Positions 32,497-41,526 of a stretch of DNA of 64,000 nucleotides are shown here, in pieces. Position 1 is the first letter of the stretch; every line of letters starts with the position of its first letter. This DNA is from Rhodospirillales bacterium (lineage in GTDB: Bacteria; Pseudomonadota; Alphaproteobacteria; CACIAM-22H2). Location of the stretch: positions 124,001 through 188,000 of the forward strand of contig JAEUKX010000078.1 in assembly GCA_016794025.1 (NCBI GenBank), written 5' to 3'. Both the position numbers and the translations under genes were made by a program. The notes under the pieces were generated by a model. It was not told where the DNA came from and did no database searches. It saw only the letters and a list, made by a program, of their open reading frames with translations.

Positions 32497-34224
32497 TCAG
32501 GCCGCCGTGCGGAAGCCCTGTACGATTTCGCTGGGCAGGGAAATCTCGAACACGCTTCCCTTGCCCATGACGCTTTCCACGCGGATCGTGCCGCCAAGGT
32601 GCCAGACGAGCTGGCGCGTCAGCGAAAGGCCCAGCCCCGTGCCGCCGGCTCGCGTCACATGCGCGCTTTCCTTGCGCCAGAAAGGCTCGAAGATGTGCGC
32701 GATGTCCTCTTCCGGGATGCCGTCGCCCTCGTCGGAGATCGCGATGCGGTAAGCCGCGGCGGACGTGCGCTCCCATGCGATGCTGACCACGCCGTTGGCA
32801 TTGCAGAACTTGGTGGCGTTGCCGACGAGATTGACCAGGATCTGGCGCAGCGCGCCCGTATCGCAGGTGGCCGACAGCGGGATGCGGGGCGGACTCTCGA
32901 CGATCCGGACGCCGCGCGCTTCGGCCATCGGGCGCATCATCTCGACGACGTCGCGGATGATTGCCGCCGGATCGACGGGCTCGATGCGCAGCTCGAGCCG
33001 GCGCGCCTCGATCGCCGCGATATCGAGCAACTGGTTGACCACGCCAAGGAGGTGACGACCGGCGGTCAGCACGTCGCCGACATAGGTCCGGTAGCGCTCG
33101 TGGATCGGGCCGTAGACCTGGAGCACGATGAACTCCGAGAAGCCGATGATCGCGTTGAGCGGCGTGCGCAGCTCGTGGCTGACATTGGCCAGGAACTCGC
33201 GCTTTGCGGTGTTCGCGGCCTCGGCTTCGGTCAGTGCGGCACGCAGGCGTTCGGCCTCGCGCGCACCCTGTTCGGTGTACCAGCCGACAAGCCCTGCCAT
33301 GGCAAGCGCCAGAAGCGTGGCGACGGCGGCGATGCCGTAGATCAGGGGCCGCCCGGCCGCAATCTGCGCCTCGACATCGTCGGCGGTGAAATGCGCGTAG
33401 ACGAACAGCGGCGAACGCTCGACCCGCCGGAACGCGATGACCAGCGGCCGCCCGGCCAGGTCATTGCGCCCGCGGATGATGCCGGAATCGCGCGGGTGGC
33501 CGGGCGATGTCGAGAAATAGTTCAGGTCCACCTTGGCGTCGACATAGCCCTGCGGCGGATTGCGGTAGAGGATGTAGCCGTCGTCGCGCACGATCCCGAT
33601 GATCCCCGGCGCAGTCACGAAGATGTTGGCGAACAGCTCGTTCAGCGGACCAAGCGGGATGAAGGTCACGACATATCCGATGCCGAAGACGTTCGGCTGT
33701 GCGCGCTTGGCAAGCGGAATGGCGGCGATGCCGTCGCTGCGCGTGACGACCTGACGGCCGATATGGATGAATTCGACGGGACGATCGTCGAGCGCGCGGA
33801 TATATTCGCGGTCGGAAACATTGATGCCCGTCGTGCCGTAGTTTCCGTAAGAGATGGAATCGCCGTTGAGATCGAACAGCCGGACGCTCAGCGGAAAGCT
33901 GTAATGGCGCTGCAGGTTGTCGACGAGCCCCGACAGGCTCCCGATATCCGAGTAGGCATTCTGGTCGACGAGCCAGCGGTCCACGGAATCGACGTGGTTC
34001 TTGGCCGATTCCACCGTCCGCCCGACATGCGCGGAGAGCAGGCCCTGTGCGCCGAGAAGTTCTGTCTCCGCCTGCGCATAGGCGCGCGCCCTGTCGGTTT
34101 CGAGGCGCCACATGACCGCGCCCCAGATTCCGCTCACCACGACGAACGTGAAAGCGACAACCGCAAGCTCGAGGGCGGACAGGCGCCGCGCCCGCCGGAA
34201 CAACAGGGTGGGGGAGACCCGCAT
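32497..34224 (-). CDS. Membrane sensor histidine kinase with periplasmic Cache-type domain
   Basis: 575 residues: TM1 (about 18-38), a periplasmic dCache-like sensor (40-290, with NVSDREYIRAL and YVVTFIPLGPL), TM2 (295-316), HisKA with His350 in EFLANVSHELRTPLNAI, and HATPase with NLVGNATKF, DEGDGIP and GGTGLGLSLT. No receiver or HAMP is obvious. No response regulator is adjacent, so it is an orphan kinase. It sits between cfa (upstream) and a methyltransferase (downstream) on the same strand; a shared 14-base motif occurs before both cfa and this gene. Confidence 0.92.
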   Translation of the reverse strand: MRVSPTLLFRRARRLSALELAVVAFTFVVVSGIWGAVMWRLETDRARAYAQAETELLGAQGLLSAHVGRTVESAKNHVDSVDRWLVDQNAYSDIGSLSGLVDNLQRHYSFPLSVRLFDLNGDSISYGNYGTTGINVSDREYIRALDDRPVEFIHIGRQVVTRSDGIAAIPLAKRAQPNVFGIGYVVTFIPLGPLNELFANIFVTAPGIIGIVRDDGYILYRNPPQGYVDAKVDLNYFSTSPGHPRDSGIIRGRNDLAGRPLVIAFRRVERSPLFVYAHFTADDVEAQIAAGRPLIYGIAAVATLLALAMAGLVGWYTEQGAREAERLRAALTEAEAANTAKREFLANVSHELRTPLNAIIGFSEFIVLQVYGPIHERYRTYVGDVLTAGRHLLGVVNQLLDIAAIEARRLELRIEPVDPAAIIRDVVEMMRPMAEARGVRIVESPPRIPLSATCDTGALRQILVNLVGNATKFCNANGVVSIAWERTSAAAYRIAISDEGDGIPEEDIAHIFEPFWRKESAHVTRAGGTGLGLSLTRQLVWHLGGTIRVESVMGKGSVFEISLPSEIVQGFRTAA

Positions 34225-34291
34225 CCCGGACTTGATACATTTGTAAGGTTAAGAGTTCGTAGCGGCGACTTTCGAGCCGCGAAAAAATCAA

Positions 34292-34305
34292 ATAAGTATC
34301 TGTTT
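34292..34305 (-). repeat. Shared 14-base motif, copy before sensor kinase
   Basis: AAACAGATACTTAT on the minus strand, 68-81 bases upstream of the kinase start, inside an AT-rich island (34280-34310). The identical 14-mer lies upstream of cfa at 35679-35692. Confidence 0.5.
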
Positions 34306-34322
34306 TATTAACGGTTTTCCTC

Positions 34323-35558
34323 TCATGCGGACTCGCGCCGACGCGGATGGCCGGCTGCTGCCAGACGGCGCTCCTCGTCCACCATGTAATCGCGCGTCAG
34401 CGGAACAGTATCGATTTCCCGCGACATCTGGAGCTGGAACACCATGAGTCCGTCGAAGCGGAAGCTCATCTCGCAGGCCGCAAGGTAGAATTCCCACATG
34501 CGGCGGAAGCGCTCGTCGTACGTCCCGGCGAGCCGGGGCCAGTTGGCGATGAAGCGGGCGCGCCAGTGCCGCAGCGTCTCGGCATAGTGAACGCGCAGGA
34601 TCTCGACATCCGTCGTCCAGAGCCCGGACCGCTCGACCGACGGAAGGACCTGCGAGAGCGCCGGGGAGTAGCCGCCGGGAAAGATGTAGCGCCGGATCCA
34701 GGGGTTGGTCACACCCGGCCCGTCGACCCGCCCGATGGAATGCAGGAGCGCCACGCCTTTCGGCGCGAGCAGGTCACGGACCCTGCGGAAGAACGTGTCG
34801 TACTGCGGCACGCCGACATGCTCGAACATCCCGACCGATACGATGCGGTCGAACGTCCCTTCGAGTTCGCGATAGTCGGAAAGCGTGAACTGCACGCGGT
34901 CGGCGAGGCCGGCCGCGCGGGCCCGCTGCCGGGCGATTTCCAGCTGCTCGTTCGACAGCGTGATCCCGTGCACGAGGACGTCGTAGCTGCGCGCAAGTTC
35001 GATGGCCATGCCGCCCCAGCCGCAGCCGATATCGAGAACGCGCATGCCCGGCTGCAGCAGGAGCTTTGCGGCAATGTGGCGCTTCTTGGCGATCTGGGCT
35101 TCCTCGAGGCTCGCCTGGGGTGACTTGAAATAGGCGCACGAATACTGCCGGTCCGCGTCGAGGAAGTTCTCGAACAGGGCTGCCGACAGGTCGTAATGGT
35201 GGGCGACGTTGCGCCGCGAGCGGTCGAGCGGATTGCTTTGTGTCAGCAGCCGCACGAAGCCGCCAAGGGCATCGAACAGTCGCCTGCGCGGCTGTGCCGC
35301 GAGATTGAGTCCGGCGAGCGCAAGGAAGTCGTAGATATCGCCGCTCTCGACGGTCAGCGCACCATCCATGTACGCCTCGCCGACATTGAGGCCCGGATTG
35401 CGCGCGATGCGCGTGTAATAGATCGGGTCGGAAATCCGGATCGTCACGGTCGGGCCGGGGAGGGCGCCTGCGAACAGATGTGCATGGCCCGCGGCGTCGA
35501 CGACCGTCAGCGTTCCGACGCGAATGAAAGATTTCAGAAAGCGCTCGAGAATCAGCAT
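34323..35558 (-). CDS. cfa: Cyclopropane-fatty-acyl-phospholipid synthase
   Basis: 411 residues, normal length. It transfers a methylene from SAM to unsaturated acyl chains of membrane phospholipids. The N-terminal lipid-binding part is followed by VAHHYDLSAALFENFL, the SAM motif VLDIGCGWGGMAIELA, ITLSNEQLEIARQRA, and DRIVSVGMFEHVG with its catalytic-region acidic/His pair. Tail residues include the typical REIDTVPLTRDYM. Candidate promoter: TTGGAA-N17-TTAAAT on the minus strand (35670 to 35642). Confidence 0.93.
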   Translation of the reverse strand: MLILERFLKSFIRVGTLTVVDAAGHAHLFAGALPGPTVTIRISDPIYYTRIARNPGLNVGEAYMDGALTVESGDIYDFLALAGLNLAAQPRRRLFDALGGFVRLLTQSNPLDRSRRNVAHHYDLSAALFENFLDADRQYSCAYFKSPQASLEEAQIAKKRHIAAKLLLQPGMRVLDIGCGWGGMAIELARSYDVLVHGITLSNEQLEIARQRARAAGLADRVQFTLSDYRELEGTFDRIVSVGMFEHVGVPQYDTFFRRVRDLLAPKGVALLHSIGRVDGPGVTNPWIRRYIFPGGYSPALSQVLPSVERSGLWTTDVEILRVHYAETLRHWRARFIANWPRLAGTYDERFRRMWEFYLAACEMSFRFDGLMVFQLQMSREIDTVPLTRDYMVDEERRLAAAGHPRRRESA

Positions 35559-35641
35559 CGCCGGCTCCCGTCACATCATCGTCCCGGAGGGTCCGGCAGC
35601 TGGCCGTCTTCAAACGGTTGCGCTCGGAACCACGACGGATC

Positions 35642-35670
35642 ATTTAAGCGTGCTATTTGATGGATTCCAA
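35642..35670 (-). promoter_or_regulatory. Candidate sigma-70-type promoter of cfa
   Basis: Minus-strand TTGGAA (35665-35670), 17-base spacer, TTAAAT (35642-35647), about 84 bases upstream of the cfa ATG. Each hexamer matches consensus at four of six positions. The 14-base repeat lies immediately upstream, at an activator-like distance. Confidence 0.35.
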
Positions 35671-35678
35671 GAATGCAT

Positions 35679-35692
35679 ATAAGTATCTGTTT
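35679..35692 (-). repeat. Shared 14-base motif, copy before cfa
   Basis: AAACAGATACTTAT on the minus strand, identical to 34292-34305, located 121-134 bases upstream of the cfa start and just above the proposed -35 element. A looser match (CAGATGCTTA) occurs at 31493-31502. Confidence 0.5.
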
Positions 35693-35844
35693 ATGAATTG
35701 ATTTTCGGAAAATTCTGCAGGGCCTGCGGATTTTCGCGGCATTTCGGTCCTGACGGTCCGCGGGCGCGGGCGGACGCGCCGCAGCCGGTGGTAAGCGCAT
35801 GTTAGGATGGACGACAGAGGATTCGGGGAAGCGGGCGCGGTTCA

Positions 35845-38493
35845 ATGGGCGGGAGTTTCGATCTTGGCCGGTTGGCCGCGGCCACGGCGCTGGCGAATGC
35901 CCTGGCCGCCGGCGACACGTCATCCCTGTCCGCGCTTTTTGAGCTTCGTCGGTCGCTTGCAAGGGCGCTGCTCGACGGTTCCGCTTCGGCGGAGGCGGTG
36001 GCGGCCAGCCCCGGTGCGATCGACCTTGCAAGGGCCGGGCTGACTCGCTTTCCGGCGGACGTGGCGGACGCCGAACTGAGGGCTGAGTGCCTGCGGCGGT
36101 TTGCCGAAACCGCGGGTCTGCTGGCGACGGCCATCATGGTCGAACCTGTCAATCTTCCGGCCGTTCCCGATCTCGGCCCGCTGTCGCGCGACCTCCGCGC
36201 GCTTGTGGGAACCCTGCTGCTGACCGCCCCGGCGCTTTTCAACGAGCCGGGCGAGGGCGACCGCTACGCCGCGCGCATCGAGGCGATCGTGGAAGCTTTC
36301 CATCGCGTCGTCGTCGGAACGCCGGAGGATCCCGGCAAACTCGCGCTGGGCCTGCTGTTCGCGCAACGCGCGAACCTGCTCATGGCGTACTTCTCGACGC
36401 GCAATCTCCGTCGGCTCTTCCGCCTGCGCGGCGAGATCGTGGAGACGATGCTTGTCGGCGCGCGGCGCCAGTCCGCCTTTGCGTTCGGCACCCGCAGACC
36501 GGGGCCGCTTCGCGTCGGTCTCGTGACCCATGCGCTCCAGCCATTCACGGAGACCTATCTCGCCGTCTCGCAGTTCGAGGCGAAGGCGCCGGAAATCGAG
36601 CTGACCGTCTACACGATCGAGCCTGCGCCTGGCCCGATCGAGGAACTTGCGCGCGCGCGCGCGAACCGCGTCGTCCGGTTGCCGGCGGACCTCGGCGAAC
36701 AGCTGCGCGCGATCCGCGCCGACGATCTCGACGCGATGGCGATTCACACGAACGTGTCGGCGATCGTCAATCCCGTGGCGATCCTGTCGGCCTGCCGGCT
36801 CGCGCGCGTCCAGATCGCCTCGAGCGCCACGCCTTCGACGACGGGATTCGCGGTGGTCGACGCGTTCCTTTCCGGCACCGGGAACGAGCCGGGAAGCGAT
36901 CCGCAGTCGGACTATTCGGAACACCTGCACCGCATGCCGGGCTATGTGAACTACTACGCGTTCCAGCATGACCGTTCGCAGGCGAGCCTGATGCCGACGC
37001 GCGCGGCCCTGGGCCTCGCCGAGGATGCCGTCGTATATTTCTCGGGGGCAAACTTCTTCAAGCTCGGGCCGGAGGTGACGGCGCTGTGGGCGCGCCTTCT
37101 GGCCGCAGTCCCGCAGGCCCAGCTCCTCATCATGCCGTTCGCGCCGAGTTGGTCGTCCTCCTACCTGTCGCGCCCGTTTTTCGAGCGCATGGCGGCACAG
37201 TTCGCGGCGGCGGGCGTCGGCGCGGACCGCTGGCGTGTCGCCCAGCCGGTCCCCACGCGGGGCGACCTGCACCGCATCGCCGCACTCGCCGACATCTACC
37301 TCGACGCGCACCCGTTCTCCGGCGCCTGTTCGCTCATCGATCCGCTGACGGTCGGTCTGCCGATCGTGACTCTGGCGGGGACGCGGTTCCGCGGGCATGT
37401 CGGCGCCGCAATGCTGGAAGGTGCGGGCCTCGGCGATTTCGTGGCGCACGGCGAGGCCGACTATCTGGCGAAGGCGGCCGCGCTTGCCGGTGATGCTGCA
37501 GCACGTCATGCAGCTGCCGCAAGGGTCCGCAAGGCCATGCAGCCCGTGCTGCCGTATTTCGACGTCGCGACCGCGGGCCGGAAATTTGCGGATGCCTGTG
37601 CGGCACTGGTGGAAGCCCGCGCGGCGCAGTTTTCGGCGCTGCGCGCCCGCCCCGCCGGGGCGCTGTCCGCCACCATCGGGAAACTGGCGGGCCTGCTTGC
37701 CGGCACACCTTTGTTCCGGGCCTTGAGCGACATCGAGATCCTGCGCCTGCTCGTCGTGCCGTTCCTTCGCGACATGTGCCCGTCGGGCCACGGCATCGAC
37801 GTCGGCGCATGCGTGGGCGAGATGTCGGCGGACCTGCTCGAAGCGGGATGGACGCTCGACCTGTTCGAGCCCGACGCGGCCTGTCTGCCGTCGCTGCAGC
37901 AGCTGGCGGCCCGGTTCGGCGGCCGTGCACGCCATCACGCCGTTCTGGTCGGCGAGACGTCGGGGGAGGCCGCGTTCTTCCGTTCCGACATGGGCCTGTC
38001 CGGCCGGTCGCCGTCGAGCTTCGGGGCGACGAGCGAAATGGTGCGCGTTCCCAGCGTGCGGCTCGATGAATTCGTGTCGCGACAGGGGATCGACCGCGTC
38101 GACTGGCTCAAGGTGGACTGCGAAGGTTACGATTTCGATGCGCTGGAGAGCCACGACTTCGCCGCCCGTCCGCCGCGCCTCGTCCTTGTCGAGTACACGA
38201 CGGCGCACGCCCGGCAATCCGCGGAACGCGTCGCCGCCGTGATCGAGAAGATGCGCGCCCACGGGTATGGCGCCCTCGTGTTCGCCTATGAAGATGCCGG
38301 AAATTTCCGCCGCCGGGTGTGGGACTATTGGTGCATCGGACTGACGGCGGGCGAACTGCCGGTGTGCGCGGCCGGCCATTCGCAGGGCAACATCCTTTTC
38401 CATCGGGCCGACGACACGGAATTTCTCGCGCATGTCGCGGCGACCCTTGCGGACATGCTGCCCGGCAGTTCGCGCGCAGCGGTGCTCGGATGA
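35845..38493 (+). CDS. GT41-like glycosyltransferase fused to FkbM-type methyltransferase
   Basis: 882 residues. Residues 1-205 are helical without clear TPR motifs. About 215-580 follow the OGT catalytic lobe: RVGLVTHALQPFTETYLAVS, SSATPSTTGFAVVDAF, a mid-domain FSGANFFKLGPEV, and donor-lobe LDAHPFSGACSLIDPLTVGL then PIVTLAGTRFRGHVG. Residues 640-880 are an FkbM methyltransferase: GIDVGACVGEMSADLLEAGW, LFEPDAACLP and VDWLKVDCEGYDFDALES. Single-chain sugar transfer plus O-methylation is implied. ATGA overlap with the next gene couples it to a nucleotide-sugar SDR. Confidence 0.85.
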   Translation: MGGSFDLGRLAAATALANALAAGDTSSLSALFELRRSLARALLDGSASAEAVAASPGAIDLARAGLTRFPADVADAELRAECLRRFAETAGLLATAIMVEPVNLPAVPDLGPLSRDLRALVGTLLLTAPALFNEPGEGDRYAARIEAIVEAFHRVVVGTPEDPGKLALGLLFAQRANLLMAYFSTRNLRRLFRLRGEIVETMLVGARRQSAFAFGTRRPGPLRVGLVTHALQPFTETYLAVSQFEAKAPEIELTVYTIEPAPGPIEELARARANRVVRLPADLGEQLRAIRADDLDAMAIHTNVSAIVNPVAILSACRLARVQIASSATPSTTGFAVVDAFLSGTGNEPGSDPQSDYSEHLHRMPGYVNYYAFQHDRSQASLMPTRAALGLAEDAVVYFSGANFFKLGPEVTALWARLLAAVPQAQLLIMPFAPSWSSSYLSRPFFERMAAQFAAAGVGADRWRVAQPVPTRGDLHRIAALADIYLDAHPFSGACSLIDPLTVGLPIVTLAGTRFRGHVGAAMLEGAGLGDFVAHGEADYLAKAAALAGDAAARHAAAARVRKAMQPVLPYFDVATAGRKFADACAALVEARAAQFSALRARPAGALSATIGKLAGLLAGTPLFRALSDIEILRLLVVPFLRDMCPSGHGIDVGACVGEMSADLLEAGWTLDLFEPDAACLPSLQQLAARFGGRARHHAVLVGETSGEAAFFRSDMGLSGRSPSSFGATSEMVRVPSVRLDEFVSRQGIDRVDWLKVDCEGYDFDALESHDFAARPPRLVLVEYTTAHARQSAERVAAVIEKMRAHGYGALVFAYEDAGNFRRRVWDYWCIGLTAGELPVCAAGHSQGNILFHRADDTEFLAHVAATLADMLPGSSRAAVLG

Positions 38494-39440
38494 ACCGTTC
38501 GTGCGCATTGATTACGGGTGCCGCCGGCCAGGACGGCCGACTGCTGTCGCGCCGGCTTGTCGCGGCGGGCCATCGCGTCGTCGGGCTCGTCCGGCAGCCG
38601 GCGCCGATGCCCGAGGCGGGCGTCGAACTGCTAGCCTGCGATGTCGGGGATTGCGCGGCGCTTACGGCCGCGCTCGAGCGCTTCCGGCCCGACCGCATCT
38701 TCCATCTCGCCGCCCGGCATCATTCCAGCGATGGCGACGCAGGCGACGCCGCGCTGCTTTCGCGCGAGATGGTGCGGGTGAACTTCCACGCGGCGGCAAC
38801 GATCTTCGACTGGATCGCCACGCGCGCGCGATCCGCGCGCGTCATCTTCGCAGGTTCGAGCCAGATGTATCCGGCGGCGGGCGAAGGCGATTGCCGCATC
38901 GACGAGGCGACGGCCGCCGTGCCGCGCACGTTTTATGGCACGACGAAGGCGTGGGTGCGCGACCTTGCGCGACATGGGCGCGAGCGGCTCGGGCTGCATG
39001 CCGGCTTCGCGATCCTGTTCAACCATGAAAGTGAACTTCGCGGGCCGGGTTTCGTGACGCGCAAGATCGTCGAAGCGGCGGCGAGCGGTGCCGCGCTCGA
39101 ACTGGCGGATATCGGCGCGCGGGCCGACTGGTCGGCTGCGGCCGACATCGTCGAGGCGCTTGCGCGCATGGCCGACGCGCCGACGCCGGGCGAATACGTT
39201 CTCGGCTCGGGCGCGGCGCATTCGGTGCGCGACTGGGTGGATATCGCCTATGCCCGCACGGGCGCGGATCGCGCGAAGGTCGTTGCGCGCGAGGACCGCC
39301 GGGCGGGCGCGCTGGTGGCCGACCGCACGCGCGCGGAACGCGAGCTGGGCTGGCGGCCGCGCACGGATTTCCGCACGCTCGTCGAGGGGATGGCGGACGC
39401 CGCGCTCAGAGAATTTCGATCTCGGGGAACGGCACGATGA
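38490..39440 (+). CDS. NAD(P)-dependent nucleotide-sugar epimerase/dehydratase (GDP-mannose 4,6-dehydratase-like SDR)
   Basis: 316 residues, extended SDR. The N-terminal ITGAAGQDGRLLSRRL carries the GQDG form of the nucleotide-binding loop characteristic of GDP-mannose 4,6-dehydratases; HLAARHHSS, the Ser in AGSSQMY and the Tyr-x3-Lys pair in TFYGTTKAW complete the active site. The C-terminus REDRRAGALVADRTRAEREL (GWRP) binds the sugar nucleotide and signals a GMD/GMER-type substrate. It probably supplies or modifies the sugar for the fused transferase. It overlaps the convergent C-methyltransferase by 35 bp. Confidence 0.87.
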   Translation: MNRSCALITGAAGQDGRLLSRRLVAAGHRVVGLVRQPAPMPEAGVELLACDVGDCAALTAALERFRPDRIFHLAARHHSSDGDAGDAALLSREMVRVNFHAAATIFDWIATRARSARVIFAGSSQMYPAAGEGDCRIDEATAAVPRTFYGTTKAWVRDLARHGRERLGLHAGFAILFNHESELRGPGFVTRKIVEAAASGAALELADIGARADWSAAADIVEALARMADAPTPGEYVLGSGAAHSVRDWVDIAYARTGADRAKVVAREDRRAGALVADRTRAERELGWRPRTDFRTLVEGMADAALREFRSRGTAR

Positions 39441-40644
39441 ACTTTCCGCCGCGCTGGCGATAGGCTTCCTCGCGGCGCAGGATCCCGTCCTTGAAATGCC
39501 AGGGCAGCAGCAGGATGAAGTCCGGGTTCATCGCCTTGGCTTCCGTTTCCGAGATGATCGGGATGTGCGTGCCGGGCGTGACGCAGCCGAACTTGGTCTC
39601 GTTCACCTCGGCGATGGCCGCGATCTGGCGCGGGCCGAGGCCGCAGAACTGGAGAATCACGTTGCCCTTGGTCGAGGCGCCGTAGCCTACGATCTTCTTG
39701 CCTGCGTCGGCGAGCCGCGAGATCAGGCGCACGAGGTCCTGGCGGTGGCGGTAGACGCGATCCTCGAACTGCCGGTAGGGCAGCGGCGTGCCGAGGCTCA
39801 TGCGGTCTTCCTGCTCGAGCATCCAGTCGACGATCAGGCTGTTCGGCGTCCACTTCGAATCCTTGCGCGCCGCCGTGACCGCGAAACTGCCGCCGTTGAC
39901 GGCATTCTGCTCGACATCCACGACATGCATGCCGACGGCGTCGAGGATCTTCGCGACGACGCCAAGTGAATAGTATTCGAGGTGCTCGTGGCAGATCGTG
40001 TCGTACGAGCACATGCGCAGCATCGAGGGCATGTAGCTCTGTTCGAAATGCCAGAGGCCGTCCTTGTCGAGAACGCGTTCGACCTCGCGCGCGAAGCCGA
40101 CCGGGCTTTCCACGTCGTAGAACATCGCGATCGACGTGACGATCTTGGCGGGTGCCGCACCGGTCGCCTTGATGCGCGCGGCCGAGAAGAAGTCGGGGAC
40201 GAGTTCGATCCCAGCCTCGTAGTACCGGGCGAACTTGGCGCCCGTCGGATCGATGCCGATCCGGCGCAGCCCCGCGGTCTCGTAGCCTTTCAGGCCGGTG
40301 CCGTCGTTCGAGCCGATGTCGATGACTGTGTCGCCTGCGGCAAGGCCCGCGAACTTCTCGAGATTGACGAACTTGCGCTTGAGGTGGGCGACCATCGAGG
40401 CGTTGAGACCCGACCGGTAGCCGTAGTTGTCGCCGTACATCTCGCCGGCGTCGTAGCTGTGGCCCAGCTGGAGGAGGCCGCTGTCCGGGCACCAGACCAG
40501 TTCGAGCGGGCCCTCGGTGACCTTCTCGGCGGGCGAGGCGGGAAAGACGCCGGTCAGCGCCTGGCGGCCGAGACTCAGGACCGGAACCAGGTTTGGCGAG
40601 CCGGAAAGGCGGCAGGCTTCGAGCTTCCTGAACTTGGCGGCCAT
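39406..40644 (-). CDS. Sugar C-methyltransferase-like protein (NovU/TylC3 family layout)
   Basis: 412 residues in the three-part layout of NDP-hexose C-methyltransferases: N-terminal metal-binding-like region (CRLSGSPNLVPVLSLGRQAL and LVWCPDSGLLQLGHSYD), central SAM fold (VIDIGSNDGTGLKGYE, IGIDPTG, HEHLEYYSLG with the conserved His-Glu-His) and a C-terminal Rossmann-like domain (IVGYGASTKGNVILQF). Only one Cys of each expected CxxC pair remains, as in a subfamily I have seen with the same CxLxGS start. It probably methylates a nucleotide-linked or polymer sugar. Confidence 0.87.
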   Translation of the reverse strand: MAAKFRKLEACRLSGSPNLVPVLSLGRQALTGVFPASPAEKVTEGPLELVWCPDSGLLQLGHSYDAGEMYGDNYGYRSGLNASMVAHLKRKFVNLEKFAGLAAGDTVIDIGSNDGTGLKGYETAGLRRIGIDPTGAKFARYYEAGIELVPDFFSAARIKATGAAPAKIVTSIAMFYDVESPVGFAREVERVLDKDGLWHFEQSYMPSMLRMCSYDTICHEHLEYYSLGVVAKILDAVGMHVVDVEQNAVNGGSFAVTAARKDSKWTPNSLIVDWMLEQEDRMSLGTPLPYRQFEDRVYRHRQDLVRLISRLADAGKKIVGYGASTKGNVILQFCGLGPRQIAAIAEVNETKFGCVTPGTHIPIISETEAKAMNPDFILLLPWHFKDGILRREEAYRQRGGKFIVPFPEIEIL

Positions 40645-40674
40645 CGGGCGACTCCGGGAACGGACGGCGACGGT

Positions 40675-41526
40675 TCAGCTTACTCCGGGTGTCGCGGAGT
40701 CCGCGAGAAGTGCTGCCGCGTAGCGCGAAAGCAGCCCGCCATCCGTGCGCCTGTCGAATTCCTGCAGCAGGAGGGCGACCAGATCGTGCGAGGCATAGAT
40801 GTCGTGCATGATCCGCGCGTAGGCGAGGATCTGCGCGTCCGACAGCCGGTCCAGCCGGTCGATGGCGCGCACGTACACGGCCGCTTCGGCAAAAAGGAGC
40901 TGGCTGCCGGGGCCGAAGGGCCCGCTGCCGAAGACCAGCGGCTTGAGCTGGCGGCTGAACGGCGCCACGAGGCGGTGGAACATCATGCCTTCGCCGCGCA
41001 GGAACACGTCGATGTCGCCGAACAGGGCCTGGCCCTCGTACATCTCGACGAACTCGACCTCGGTGTGCACGACGAGGCACGATTCCAGCCGCTTCCGCGC
41101 GCCGCGCAGCACATCGAGTTCGGCGCCCTGCACGTCGATCTTCAGGAAGTCGCACGCCTCGATCATGTCGAGATCGTCGAGGCGCCGCGTCTCGACCTCG
41201 CTCGTGCCCACGACGGGCAGCGGCAGGTTGTGGAACAGCGACAGCAGCCGCTCGTTCGGGCGGTAGAGCGAGGACGTCAGCGGATTGGCGCAGAGATGGA
41301 ACGTGCGGCGCGTGCCGTCGCCGATGAAGTAGGGCAGGAACTTGTGGTGCGCGGGGGCGGCGGCATTGCGCGCGGCGCATGCCTCGGCGTTCGGCTCGAA
41401 CCCGACGACGCGCACGGCCGGATCGGCGGCAAGGGCCGCGTAAGAATCGGTGCCCTCGCCCATGGAGGCGGCACCGACATCCACGACGGCGAGCGGGGTT
41501 TCCCGGATTTTTGAGAATCGGAACAT
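40675..41526 (-). CDS. FkbM-family methyltransferase
   Basis: 283 residues: SAM site VVDVGAASMGEGTDSY and VVGFEPNAEAC, then a middle part with SSLYRPNERLLSLF and the FkbM motif CDFLKIDVQGAELDVLRGA (about 125-143). The family methylates sugar hydroxyls or similar groups. The open frame extends to 41745 through the tRNA gene, so the ATG at 41526 is the credible start. It lies upstream of, and is probably co-transcribed with, the C-methyltransferase (30 bp gap). Confidence 0.88.
   Translation of the reverse strand: MFRFSKIRETPLAVVDVGAASMGEGTDSYAALAADPAVRVVGFEPNAEACAARNAAAPAHHKFLPYFIGDGTRRTFHLCANPLTSSLYRPNERLLSLFHNLPLPVVGTSEVETRRLDDLDMIEACDFLKIDVQGAELDVLRGARKRLESCLVVHTEVEFVEMYEGQALFGDIDVFLRGEGMMFHRLVAPFSRQLKPLVFGSGPFGPGSQLLFAEAAVYVRAIDRLDRLSDAQILAYARIMHDIYASHDLVALLLQEFDRRTDGGLLSRYAAALLADSATPGVS

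Noticed and set aside
32452-34311. 619-codon plus-strand frame antisense to the sensor kinase
   Set aside because: Shadow frame; the minus-strand kinase has intact H, N and G boxes.
35920-38508. 862-codon open frame on the minus strand antisense to the GT41-FkbM gene
   Set aside because: High-GC shadow: Arg/His/Asp-rich, no recognisable domain, and the plus-strand frame has clear family motifs.
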